Of a stretch of DNA of 64,000 bases, positions 28,816 through 38,532 are shown piece by piece. This DNA is from Nocardioides psychrotolerans (lineage in GTDB: Bacteria > Actinomycetota > Actinomycetes > Propionibacteriales > Nocardioidaceae), in contig NZ_FOQG01000001.1 in NCBI RefSeq assembly GCF_900113685.1, forward strand, positions 1 through 64,000. The letters run 5' to 3'. The notes below the pieces were generated by a model that was not told where the DNA came from, did not search any database, and saw only the letters and a list, made by a program, of their open reading frames with translations. Numbering within the stretch: position 1 is the first letter of the stretch; every line of letters begins with the position of its first letter. The position numbers and the translations under genes were made by a program.

Positions 28816-29973
28816 CTAAGGCCTTCGCACGAGCGCCGAAGCCCGTGCGGAGGCAGCACCGACCAGCCGCTCCAGCGGCCCGCGGCGCTCGAGGGCGACC
28901 AGGACCGCGCCGATGGCCAGCAGCACCAGCGCATGCTGGGCGTAGGCACCCTCGTCGGGAGGCCACAGCAGGTCGGTGCGCAGCAACACGTGCAGGCTGT
29001 AGAGCGTCAGCGTCATCGTGCCGGCGCCGAACACGATCGCGACCACCCGCTCGGCGAAGGGCGGGAGTGCAGCTACGACGAGCAGGCAGGACCCCACCAC
29101 GACCAGGGCCGAGCCCATGGTCTGCGCGAGGTCGAAGGGCGTGGTGCTGTGCGGAGCAACCACGAGCAACCAGTCCCAGCTGCCACCGGAGGGGGTGTTG
29201 CCGAACATCCCGCCCTCGATCTGTCGCCGGAGCCCCGCGGCGCCGGCGCCGCGGGGGCCGAGCTCCTCCGAGAGACGCTGGGCCACCCCGGGACGCTCCA
29301 GCAGCAGCCGAGATCCGACCGTCGCCGCGACGGCCACCCCGAGCCCGAACCCGACCAGCCCCAGCTGGACAGAGCGGCGGCCCAGGTCGAGGCGGCCGAT
29401 CCCCAGCCCGAGCAGGAGGTAGGCAAGCCAGGGGACGACCGGGTAGTAGCCGGTGAACGTCAGCTCGCTGAGCAGCTGCACCGGGTCGGCCAGCTGTCCG
29501 ACAGCGGGGCTGGCGAAGCCGCGCTCCGGCAGCAGGGGCCGCACCACCTGCGAAGCGACCGGCGCGAGGACCGCCCACACCACCGCCAGCGCCAGCAGCG
29601 TGGGAGCGCGCAGACCGACGAACACCAGCCCCAGCAGGAACAGCAGCCCGTAGTAGGTCAGGATCACCGCCAACCCCGAGTCGAGCTCCCCGAGGAGGAG
29701 CCCGAAGGAGGCGACGATCAGCGCCCGCACGGCGAGGCCGGCCGAGCGGGCGCCGCGCTCCCGACCCCGCACCGGCACCCGGCGTCCGGTCATCAGGGCC
29801 AGGCTCACCCCGGCGAGCACCGTGAACAGGGCGGAAGCGCGTCCACCGGCCAGCCAGTGGGCGAAGCTCAGCCCACCGTCAGGACCTGTGGTCGCCACGA
29901 CGTGGGTCGCCACCATGCCCAGCAGCGCCAGGCAGCGGGCGACGTCCAGCCCGACGAGGCGACGAGGACTCAG
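28816..29973 (-). CDS. DUF418/heparan-alpha-glucosaminide N-acetyltransferase-like membrane protein, probable CTG start
   Basis: A 385-residue multi-pass protein (about ten segments). The family N-terminus [17 protein letters not shown], with its Arg and Asp, is encoded upstream of the first ATG (29916). No ATG, GTG or TTG exists in that frame before it. A CTG at 29973 forms a CTGA overlap with the purE stop and has GGAGG eight bases ahead, so I take CTG as the start. Other features are [21 protein letters not shown] and [16 protein letters not shown], characteristic of the DUF418/DUF1624 group, predicted membrane acetyltransferases. Substrate unknown. It is last in the purK-purE unit. If CTG is not used, the ATG at 29916 gives a protein lacking its first segment. 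Confidence 0.75.
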   Translation of the reverse strand: MSPRRLVGLDVARCLALLGMVATHVVATTGPDGGLSFAHWLAGGRASALFTVLAGVSLALMTGRRVPVRGRERGARSAGLAVRALIVASFGLLLGELDSGLAVILTYYGLLFLLGLVFVGLRAPTLLALAVVWAVLAPVASQVVRPLLPERGFASPAVGQLADPVQLLSELTFTGYYPVVPWLAYLLLGLGIGRLDLGRRSVQLGLVGFGLGVAVAATVGSRLLLERPGVAQRLSEELGPRGAGAAGLRRQIEGGMFGNTPSGGSWDWLLVVAPHSTTPFDLAQTMGSALVVVGSCLLVVAALPPFAERVVAIVFGAGTMTLTLYSLHVLLRTDLLWPPDEGAYAQHALVLLAIGAVLVALERRGPLERLVGAASARASALVRRP

Positions 29974-30485
29974 AAGCCGAGCCTCCGAGCACCGCCACCG
30001 CGGACGGCCTCGCCCTTGGTCTTGGCCTGGGTCCGGAGTTCGGCCTGGAAATCGACCATCTTCTGCCGGAGGGCCGGGTCGGCAGCGCCGAGGATGCGTA
30101 CGGCGAGCAGTCCGGCGTTGCGGGCGTTGCCGATCGCGACGGTGGCCACCGGCACACCGGCCGGCATCTGCACGATCGAGAGCAACGAGTCCATGCCGTC
30201 GAGGTACTTCAGCGGGACCGGGACACCCACGACCGGGAGCGGTGTGACCGCGGCCAGCATGCCGGGCAGGTGGGCCGCTCCCCCGGCACCGGCGATGATC
30301 ACCGCGAGACCACGCCCGGCGGCTTCCTTGCCGTAGGCGATCATCTCCTCGGGCATCCGGTGCGCCGAGACCACGTCGGCCTCGAACGCGACGCCGAACT
30401 CCGCCAACGCCTCACCGGCCAGCTTCATCACCGGCCAGTCGGAGTCGGACCCCATCACGATGCCGACGCGGGGTTGCTCACTCAT
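29970..30485 (-). CDS. purE: N5-carboxyaminoimidazole ribonucleotide mutase
   Basis: A 171-residue class I PurE that converts N5-CAIR to CAIR in purine synthesis. [10 protein letters not shown] is the substrate-phosphate loop, [11 protein letters not shown] carries the catalytic His, and [12 protein letters not shown] completes the site. It begins 3 bp after the purK stop, so the two successive enzymes are made together. The C-terminal dozen residues ([10 protein letters not shown]) extend past the usual fold and include the Shine-Dalgarno sequence of the next gene. Confidence 0.96.
   Translation of the reverse strand: MSEQPRVGIVMGSDSDWPVMKLAGEALAEFGVAFEADVVSAHRMPEEMIAYGKEAAGRGLAVIIAGAGGAAHLPGMLAAVTPLPVVGVPVPLKYLDGMDSLLSIVQMPAGVPVATVAIGNARNAGLLAVRILGAADPALRQKMVDFQAELRTQAKTKGEAVRGGGARRLGF
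29982..29986 (-). promoter_or_regulatory. Ribosome-binding site GGAGG deciding a CTG start
   Basis: GGAGG lies within the last codons of purE, eight bases before the CTG at 29973. No other standard start codon is near, so the site supports CTG initiation coupled to purE termination. Confidence 0.6.
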
Positions 30486-30488
30486 GGA

Positions 30489-31649
30489 TCACTCGCTCTC
30501 GTTGCCGAGGTCGCCGCGGAACCACGCCGCGGCGTGCCGCGCGCGCTCCAGGCAGTCCTCGAGATCGTCGCCGTAGGCATTGACGTGGCCGACCTTGCGG
30601 CCGGGGCGCAGCTCCTTGCCATAGAGGTGCACGCGCAGGTGGGGGTCCCGGGCCATCGCGTGGGGATAGCCGTCGTAGAGACGCCCGACCTCCGCGTCGG
30701 GACCCCCGAGGATGTTGACCATCACCGTCCACCGGGCCCGAGGTGCCGGCGAGCCGAGGGGCAGGTCCATCACCGCACGCAGGTGGTTCTCGAACTGCGA
30801 GGTGACCGCGCCGTCCTGGGTCCAGTGACCGGTGTTGTGCGGACGCATCGCGAGCTCGTTGACGAGCACGTGACCGTCGGTCGTCTCGAACAGCTCGACG
30901 GCCAGGATGCCGGTGACGTCGAGAGCGCCGGCGATCCGCAGCGCGATCTGCTGGGCGTGCGCCGCGAGCTCGGGGTCGAGGTCGGGCGCCGGGGCGACGA
31001 CCTCGTGGCAGATGCCGTCCTTCTGGGTGGAGGCGACGATCGGGTAGGCCGCCGCCTGACCGCTCGGCGAGCGCGCCACCAGGGCCGACAGCTCGCGGCG
31101 GAAGGCCACCTTCTGCTCGGCGAGCAGACCGACCCCGCTCCCGGCGGCGACCCGCAGGGGCTCGGCGCAGTCCTCGACCGTGTCGACGAACCACACCCCC
31201 TTGCCGTCATAGCCACCGCGGGTCGTCTTGAGGACGCACGGCAGCCCGAAGGCCTCGACGTCGGCGAGGGAGGAGACCAGCGCGTTGCGGGGGCACGGCA
31301 CCTCGAGCTCTGCCAGACGCGCGCGCATGACGCCCTTGTCCTGTGCGTGCACCAACGCCTCCGGCCCCGGTCGCACGGCGTGCCCCGCGGCCACGAGCGC
31401 GTGCAGGTGCTCGGTGGGCACGTGCTCGTGGTCGAAGGTGACCACGGCACACCCGTCGGTCACCTGCAGCAGGGTGTCGAGGTCGGTGTAGTCACCGACC
31501 AGCTGGTCCGGGATGACCTGGGCGGCCGAGACCCCCTCGGCCTCGGCCAGCAGTCGCAGCGGCAGGCCGAGCGCGATCGCGGGCTGGGCCATCATCCGGG
31601 CGAGCTGTCCACCGCCGATCACGGCGAGGGTCGGCGCGAGCTCTGGCAC
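30489..31649 (-). CDS. purK: N5-carboxyaminoimidazole ribonucleotide synthase
   Basis: A 386-residue ATP-grasp enzyme converting AIR, bicarbonate and ATP to N5-CAIR. LAVIGGGQLARMMAQPAIALG is the N-terminal loop, VVTFDHEHVP the substrate region, LKTTRGGYDGKGVWFV the ATP-binding loop, LAVELFETTDGHVLVNELAMRPHNTGHW the metal and catalytic region. GTG start at 31649, one residue before the fold. Heads the purK-purE-DUF418 run and lies downstream of a small winged-helix gene on the same strand. Mycobacteria have the same purK-purE pair near birA and accD. Confidence 0.96.
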   Translation of the reverse strand: MPELAPTLAVIGGGQLARMMAQPAIALGLPLRLLAEAEGVSAAQVIPDQLVGDYTDLDTLLQVTDGCAVVTFDHEHVPTEHLHALVAAGHAVRPGPEALVHAQDKGVMRARLAELEVPCPRNALVSSLADVEAFGLPCVLKTTRGGYDGKGVWFVDTVEDCAEPLRVAAGSGVGLLAEQKVAFRRELSALVARSPSGQAAAYPIVASTQKDGICHEVVAPAPDLDPELAAHAQQIALRIAGALDVTGILAVELFETTDGHVLVNELAMRPHNTGHWTQDGAVTSQFENHLRAVMDLPLGSPAPRARWTVMVNILGGPDAEVGRLYDGYPHAMARDPHLRVHLYGKELRPGRKVGHVNAYGDDLEDCLERARHAAAWFRGDLGNESE

Positions 31650-31680
31650 GCCGAAACCCTAGCCCCCGGGCGGGTGGCCC

Positions 31681-32013
31681 CTAGACCGACGCCCCACCGT
31701 GGACGGGCTCGGTGACCTCGAAGCGCAGGCCACGCCCGCGGATCGTCGTGATCAGTGTCGGTCGACGGGTGTCGTCGCCGAGCTTGCGCCGGACCCAGCC
31801 GAGGTGCACGTCGATGGTCTTCGAGGAGCTCCAGAAGCTCGTGTTCCAGACCTCGCGCATGAGCTCGTCCCGCGTGACGATCTCCCCGGCCCGCGAGATC
31901 AGCGCGTGCACGAGGTCGAACTCCTTGCGGGACAGAGCGACCTCGACGCCCGCTCTCCACGCGCGCCGGGTCTGCGGGTCGAGCCGCACATCCTGGACCT
32001 CGAGCACAGCCAC
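31681..32013 (-). CDS. Winged-helix (OmpR/PhoB-type) DNA-binding protein without receiver
   Basis: A 110-residue protein consisting only of a Trans_reg_C domain: LSRKEFDLVHALISRAGEIVTR, the TIDVHLGWVRRKLGDD recognition helix region and the beta-hairpin TTIRGRGLRFEV. No receiver precedes it; the frame upstream closes. It may bind DNA constitutively, or respond by partner binding. Starts at GTG 32013. No kinase is adjacent. The final residues PVHGGASV are outside the fold. Confidence 0.82.
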   Translation of the reverse strand: MAVLEVQDVRLDPQTRRAWRAGVEVALSRKEFDLVHALISRAGEIVTRDELMREVWNTSFWSSSKTIDVHLGWVRRKLGDDTRRPTLITTIRGRGLRFEVTEPVHGGASV

Positions 32014-32134
32014 AATCTAGGGCGTGGAGGACACGTGGCCGGGGTCGATCCGTGCAACTGGCACCGACCGGACTAGCCCGCATTCGGTCCAGGTGGACCC
32101 CGCCGAAAACGGGCCGTGACGGACCCACCGACGC

Positions 32135-33106
32135 TCAGTGCCGTCGTACGGCGACGGGCTCGACGAGGCCGAAGCCGCGCACGGGGCGCGCGGGCAACCG
32201 TCGGGTCTCGAACTGGTCGACCGGCAGCAGCGCAGCGGTGGCGGCGTCGATGATGATCCGGTTGCGCCGGGCGACGGCGGTCAGCCGGGCGGCCATGTTG
32301 ACCGGCGGTCCGAACACGTCGCCCAGGCGCATGATCACCGACCCGCTCGCCAGTCCGACCCGCACGTCAGGCATGCGCGAGTCGCGGCCGATGACGTTGA
32401 TGATCCCCTCGGCGGTGTCGTAGGCGGCGATCGGGTCGTCGTTCACGAAGAGCACCGAGTCGCCGAGGCTCTTGATGACGCGGCCCCGCTGGGTGGCGAT
32501 GACGTCGGCGCAGCGCGACTCGAAGAGCTCGACGAGGTCACCGACCTTCTCGCGGGAGATCTCGTTGGAGAGCGCGGTGAAGCTGACGATGTCGGCGAAG
32601 CCAACGCTCACCCGGGTGGTGTGCAGGTCCTCCTCGCTGGCGCTCATCGCCTGCATGCGCACGACGGCGGCGGCCAGGTGACGGCGCCAGGCATAGATCA
32701 GGAGTGACTCGAAGGGCTCACTGAGGTCCTCGATCATCCGCAACGCCGAGCCGACCCGGGTGCCGGTGGCCTGGTCGCCAGCCTCGAGCTCCTCGACACG
32801 GTGGACCAGCGCGCCCACCTCCCAGTCGGCGAGCCGGGCCATGGTCTGGCCGACGCCGCGCGTGAGGTTGACGGCGAGGTCGAGGTCGAAAAGCCCGGCG
32901 TCGATCGCATCGACGACCGTGGCGACAGCACCGACGTCGGCGCTGGTGAAGGCGCGCTCGTTGCCGTGCTCGGGGAAGCCGAGCGCGCGCCACAGCCGCC
33001 GCGTCTCGTCCAGGCTGATGCCCGACTCCTCGGCCACGTCCGCAGCGCTGAAGAGCGGGACCTCACCCAGGATCGCGCGCTCGAGGGAGTTTTCATTGTC
33101 TGTCAT
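32135..33106 (-). CDS. Class III adenylate cyclase with N-terminal regulatory domain
   Basis: A 323-residue soluble cyclase making cAMP. About 1-150 matches the Ad_Cy_reg type domain seen in the pH-sensing enzyme Rv1264 (VAEESGISLDETRRLWRALGF). The catalytic domain has both metal aspartates (FADIVSFTAL; SLGDSVLF), the adenine-specifying Lys (VIKSLGD) with Asp (GDVFGPP), and the transition-state Asn and Arg (VNMAARLT). All key residues are present, so it should be active as a homodimer. Sits between the PH protein and the winged-helix gene on the same strand. Confidence 0.9.
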   Translation of the reverse strand: MTDNENSLERAILGEVPLFSAADVAEESGISLDETRRLWRALGFPEHGNERAFTSADVGAVATVVDAIDAGLFDLDLAVNLTRGVGQTMARLADWEVGALVHRVEELEAGDQATGTRVGSALRMIEDLSEPFESLLIYAWRRHLAAAVVRMQAMSASEEDLHTTRVSVGFADIVSFTALSNEISREKVGDLVELFESRCADVIATQRGRVIKSLGDSVLFVNDDPIAAYDTAEGIINVIGRDSRMPDVRVGLASGSVIMRLGDVFGPPVNMAARLTAVARRNRIIIDAATAALLPVDQFETRRLPARPVRGFGLVEPVAVRRH

Positions 33107-33136
33107 GCCAGCTCCGACCGGTGTGCGACCCGGCGC

Positions 33137-33643
33137 TCAGTCTCCTTCTTCGCGGTCGGCGGCTCCGCCGTGCAGCTCGTGGAGCAGCTCGTTGAGCCGG
33201 CGCTGGCTCTCCTCGACCCGAGGGATGTCCGGCAGCAGCACCTGGCCGTGGGTGCTGGCGTCGCTGATGACGAGCGTGCCGCAGCCCAGCATCCGGTCGA
33301 TGATGCCCAGCTCGTAGGCGACGTCGCTGATGCGCGAGAGGGGGATGTCGTGGCCGCGCCGGGTCAGGATGCCGTGGCGGGTGATGAGGCGTCGGTTGGT
33401 GAAGGTGTAGGACGCGAAGTACCAGTCGAGCGTGGGCCACACGGCGAACCAGAGGATCCCGACCAGCATCAGGCCCCACACGACCAGCTGCGCGGTCGAG
33501 CTGTCGACGTAGACCTGGAAGGCGACGCCTCCGGCGAGGAAGACGATCAGCGCCAGGAGGGGCACGAGGAGCGCCTTGGGGTGCGTACGGGTGCTGACGA
33601 CGATGTGCTCGCCGGCGTTCAACAGCTTCTGCGAGAGGGCCAC
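33137..33643 (-). CDS. Membrane protein with bacterial PH domain (bPH2, YdbS-like)
   Basis: A 168-residue protein with two adjacent membrane segments (about 24-65), then a bPH2 domain: YFASYTFTNRRLITRHGILTR and IPLSRISDVAYELGIIDRMLG, ending in a leucine-rich helix. Family role is unknown; YdbS/YdbT proteins have been linked to membrane integrity. GTG start at 33643. The orthologue in mycobacteria (Rv3278c) also lies beside birA, so this is part of a conserved block. Gap to birA is only 12 bp. Confidence 0.86.
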   Translation of the reverse strand: MALSQKLLNAGEHIVVSTRTHPKALLVPLLALIVFLAGGVAFQVYVDSSTAQLVVWGLMLVGILWFAVWPTLDWYFASYTFTNRRLITRHGILTRRGHDIPLSRISDVAYELGIIDRMLGCGTLVISDASTHGQVLLPDIPRVEESQRRLNELLHELHGGAADREEGD

Positions 33644-33655
33644 GCACGGATCATG

Positions 33656-34477
33656 TCACTGATCGAGCGGTCTGACGTGGACCACGTCACCAGCGGCCAC
33701 GGGCGTCGGGCCGTCCGGGCCGTCCACGACCAGTCGCCCTCCCGGGTCGACCCTGGTGGCCCGGCCGGTCAGCACGGAGCCGTCGGGCAGGTCGACCCGC
33801 ACGTCCTGCCCGACGGTGACGCAGGCGTCCGCGTAGGACTCGGCCAGGCGCAACCCGGTGTGGTCGCCGCCTGCCTGCCATGCGTCGTAGGCCTCACGCA
33901 GGGTGCTGAGCACCGAGAGCAGCACCTCCGTGCGGTCGGGCCCGGCGTCGCCCGCCTCGATGGCCAGCGAGGTCGCCGTCGGCACCGGCAGCTCGTCGGT
34001 GCGCATGCCGACGTTGAGACCGACCCCGACGACCGCGGCGGGGCCGTCGCGGGTCTCGATCCGCTCGATCAGGATGCCGGCAACCTTCTTGTCGCCGATG
34101 AGGACGTCGTTGGGCCACTTCACCCCCGCGTCGTAGCCCTGCGCCTTGAGCGCCTTGCCCACGGCGTAGCCCGTCAGGAGGGGCAGCCACGGCCACGACC
34201 GCGTGGGCACGACAGGACGCAGGACCATCGAGAACGTCAGGGCGGTGCCGGGCGGGGTCTCCCAGGTCCGGTCGAGCCGCCCCCGACCCGCGGTCTGGTG
34301 CTCGGCCACGACGACGTGCCCGTCGGCAGCACCCTCCTGGGCGCGCCGGACGGCCAGCGCATTGGTCGAGGCGGCCGTCTCGACCACCTCGATGGTGACG
34401 TCGGGGATCTCGTCCGACCCGATGCCGGTGAGGCGGGACTTGTCGAGGGGTGGGCGCACAGCGGGGTCCGAGGTCAC
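33656..34477 (-). CDS. birA: Biotin--[acetyl-CoA-carboxylase] ligase
   Basis: A 273-residue ligase that forms biotinyl-AMP and transfers biotin to the BCCP lysine of the carboxylase. VAEHQTAGRGRLDRTWETPPG is the nucleotide/biotin loop, GYDAGVKWPNDVLIGDKKVAGILIE the biotin-binding site; the C-terminal SH3-like cap ends the chain. There is no N-terminal helix-turn-helix, so it is a non-repressor class I enzyme. The GTG at 34477 has AGGG six bases ahead; a GTG at 34483 is the alternative. Divergent from the carboxylase beta subunit 68 bp away, its functional partner. Confidence 0.93.
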   Translation of the reverse strand: MTSDPAVRPPLDKSRLTGIGSDEIPDVTIEVVETAASTNALAVRRAQEGAADGHVVVAEHQTAGRGRLDRTWETPPGTALTFSMVLRPVVPTRSWPWLPLLTGYAVGKALKAQGYDAGVKWPNDVLIGDKKVAGILIERIETRDGPAAVVGVGLNVGMRTDELPVPTATSLAIEAGDAGPDRTEVLLSVLSTLREAYDAWQAGGDHTGLRLAESYADACVTVGQDVRVDLPDGSVLTGRATRVDPGGRLVVDGPDGPTPVAAGDVVHVRPLDQ

Positions 34478-34545
34478 GCGCACTACCCTGTCGCAGCAGA
34501 CGCTAAGAGGCCAGCACCAGACGGCCGAAACCAGGAGAGATTCGC

Positions 34546-36188
<1,643 letters not shown>

Positions 36189-36189
<1 letters not shown>

Positions 36190-36425
36190 TGGCCGAGCAC
36201 AACGAGGCTGCCGCAGCTCCCGACACCCGCCCGCTGCTGCGGGTCGTCGGCAGCGACGCCACCCCGGAGGAGATCGCCGCGCTGGTCGCGGTGTTCGCCG
36301 CCCTGGGCTCCGGCGACGTGCCCGCCCCCCGTCATGCGCCGCAGTGGCAGTCGCCGCACCGCAAGGTCCGCCAGACGCTGCCCCACGGGCCCGGCGGCTG
36401 GCGGGCCAGCGGTCTGCCCCGCTGA
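36189..36425 (+). CDS. accE: Acyl-CoA carboxylase epsilon subunit
   Basis: A 78-residue protein of the actinobacterial AccE/PccE family. These small subunits bind AccD and raise activity of the alpha-beta complex. LLRVVGSDATPEEIAALVAVFAAL is the family core (V-x-x-G-x-x-T-x-E-E-x-A-A-L), and the C-terminal PHRKVRQTLPHGPGGWRASGLPR is its conserved basic tail. The N-terminus is disordered and Ala-rich. Start ATG shares its A with the accD5 stop (TGATG). Confidence 0.87.
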
Positions 36426-36477
36426 GCGGCGCCCGGCGAGCACCACCCCCGCCCACCCATGTGAAACGCTGCGCAGC

Positions 36478-38187
36478 ATGACGGAACTCAGGCTCGGGCC
36501 GCTGCTGCGCCACGTCGACGAGACGAGCGCCAGCGTGTGGGTGGAGACCGCGTCGGCGGGCACCGTGACCATCACCGCGGGCAATCACACCGGAAGCGCC
36601 CCGACGTTTCGCGTGCACGACCACCACTACGCGCTGGTGTGCGTCGATGGTCTCCAGCCGGGCAGCAAGACGCCCTACACCGTCACGTTCGGCGGCGAGC
36701 TGGTCTGGCCGATCGCCGACTCGCCCTACCCGCCCTCGGTGATCCCGACCCTCGACCACGCCAAGCCGCTGCGGATGGCGTTCGGGTCCTGCCGCACCTC
36801 GGTGGGCCACGGCAAGGCGGGCAACGACACCCACGGCGTCGACGCGCTGCGTGCCTACGCCCTGCGCATGGCGGGCGTCACCGACACCGCACACCCCGAC
36901 GACCCCGACCCGGGCGAGGAGGTGCGCTGGCCCGACCTGGTGCTCTTCCTCGGCGACCAGGTCTACGCCGACGAGACCACCGACGAGATGACGGCCTTCA
37001 TCGAGTCGCGTCGCGACATCGAGCAGGCGCCGTGGACCGAGCTGAAGGACTACGAGGAGTACGCCCACCTCTACTGCCTGGCCTGGTCCGACCCGGCCAA
37101 CCGCTGGCTGCTCTCGACCGTGCCGACGGCGATGATCTTCGACGACCACGACATCCGCGACGACTGGAACACCTCGCGCGCGTGGAAGGACGAGATGGAG
37201 GCCACCGACTGGTGGCACGGGCGCATCGTGGCCGGGCTCGGCTCCTACTGGGTCCACCAGCACCTCGGGAACCTCTCGCCCGACGAGCGCGCCGAGGACG
37301 AGATCTGGCAGCGCATCGTCGGCTCCGACGGCTCCGAGGAGTACGACGCCAGCGCGCTGCTGGACGCGTTCGCCGAGCGCGCCGACCAGGAGCCGTCGTC
37401 CTACCGATGGAGCTTCGCACGCGACTTCGGCGACCAGGCGCGGCTGGTGGTCGTCGACTCGCGCGCTGCGCGGGTGCTCGACCCGGAGCACCGAAGCCTC
37501 TTCGACGACGAGGAGCTCGCCTGGCTTGACGGCCAGCTCTGCGGCGGCTTCGACCACCTGCTGATCGGGACCTCGCTGCCGTTCCTGCTCGCTCCGGGAC
37601 TGCACTACGTGGAGGCGTTCAGCGAGGCCCTCGCCGGCGGCGCCTGGGGCAAGCGCCTGGCCTCACGAGGCGAGACGATCCGTCAGGTCGCCGACCTCGA
37701 GCACTGGGCGGCGTTCCAGGAGGCCTTCAAGACGGTCACCGCGATGGTGCTCGAGGTGGCCCGCGGCGAGCGCGGCGATGCCCCGGGGACCGTCACCTTC
37801 CTCTCTGGCGACGTCCACCACAGCTATGTGTCCGAGGCCCGTCCCACCCGCCGCGGCAACCGCGGCCAGGCCCCCACCCGCAGCCGGATCATCCAAGCGG
37901 TCTGCTCCCCCATCCGCAACCCGCTCTCCCGCAAGTGGCGCTTCGCCACGGCGTTCCTGTCCTACGGCGTCGCCGGGCCGATCGGGCACGTGGTGGCCCG
38001 CTCCGCCAAGGTCCCCAACGCTGCGATGACGTGGAAGCTGCTCAAGGGTCCGTGGTTCGACAACAACCTCGCGACCCTCGAGGTCACCGGCCGCGGCCTG
38101 CGCATGTGGTGGGCCAGGGGACAGGTCGACGGCGACGACCACGAGCACCCGAGGCTCATGACCGTCGCCGACCTGACCGTCGACTGA
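36478..38187 (+). CDS. PhoD-like metallophosphatase
   Basis: A 569-residue PhoD-family phosphodiesterase/alkaline phosphatase. Metal motifs in order: MAFGSCRTS, LFLGDQVYADE, IFDDHDIRDDWN and FLSGDVHHSYV. The N-terminal 90 residues form a beta-sandwich (SASVWVETASAGTVTIT). There is no signal peptide or Tat motif, unlike classical PhoD, so the enzyme seems cytoplasmic, as in some actinobacterial paralogues. The natural substrate is unknown. ATG at 36478 begins the family sequence; 52 bp separate it from accE. Mycobacteria do not have this gene at the same place, so it may be an insertion in the conserved block. Confidence 0.87.
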   Translation: MTELRLGPLLRHVDETSASVWVETASAGTVTITAGNHTGSAPTFRVHDHHYALVCVDGLQPGSKTPYTVTFGGELVWPIADSPYPPSVIPTLDHAKPLRMAFGSCRTSVGHGKAGNDTHGVDALRAYALRMAGVTDTAHPDDPDPGEEVRWPDLVLFLGDQVYADETTDEMTAFIESRRDIEQAPWTELKDYEEYAHLYCLAWSDPANRWLLSTVPTAMIFDDHDIRDDWNTSRAWKDEMEATDWWHGRIVAGLGSYWVHQHLGNLSPDERAEDEIWQRIVGSDGSEEYDASALLDAFAERADQEPSSYRWSFARDFGDQARLVVVDSRAARVLDPEHRSLFDDEELAWLDGQLCGGFDHLLIGTSLPFLLAPGLHYVEAFSEALAGGAWGKRLASRGETIRQVADLEHWAAFQEAFKTVTAMVLEVARGERGDAPGTVTFLSGDVHHSYVSEARPTRRGNRGQAPTRSRIIQAVCSPIRNPLSRKWRFATAFLSYGVAGPIGHVVARSAKVPNAAMTWKLLKGPWFDNNLATLEVTGRGLRMWWARGQVDGDDHEHPRLMTVADLTVD

Positions 38188-38208
38188 CGTCAGGCCCCGA
38201 CGTCAGGA

Positions 38209-38280
38209 TCAGCGCGAGGGACGCACCCGCCCGGGGGCGAAGAGCGCCGCGACCACGGCCACCAGGCCCGCGCCGGCATG
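38209..38280 (-). pseudogene. Probable 3' remnant of a membrane transporter gene
   Basis: The minus strand encodes AGAGLVAVVAALFAPGR just before a stop at 38209. This hydrophobic segment followed by a basic tail is like the last helix of MFS drug exporters. Upstream of it the frame falls into antisense of other genes. It abuts the TetR-like remnant on the plus strand. Identity is tentative. Confidence 0.35.
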
Positions 38281-38472
38281 GGCGCGATCTTCCAGACCCT
38301 GATGACCACCGGCTGCGACCCCGACCGCGCCAAGGACTTCATCGCCCAGGGCATGCTGCTCAACGTGATGATGTCGATGCACGCCCCCGAGCACGCCGTC
38401 GAGGGCGACGACATCTTCGGCCTCACCACCTGCGCCTTCGGCGAGATGCTGCCCGCACTCGCCGGCGACTGA
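38278..38472 (+). pseudogene. C-terminal remnant of a TetR-type regulator (or small hypothetical gene)
   Basis: A 64-residue frame with normal high-GC3 codon use: MGAIFQTLMTTG, then AKDFIAQGMLLNVMMSM and a terminal helix. The FIAQGMLLNV pattern resembles the ligand-domain end of TetR regulators, and no DNA-binding part lies upstream. It could also be a free-standing small gene; there is no clear ribosome-binding site before the ATG. Together with the transporter tail it fills the 345-bp gap between the PhoD and DUF885 genes. Confidence 0.45.
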
Positions 38473-38532
38473 GCGCCACCCGCCCTGACAAACCCCTCGC
38501 CCCCGGGAGCGGCGCGTGGCTAGGGTCGAGGG

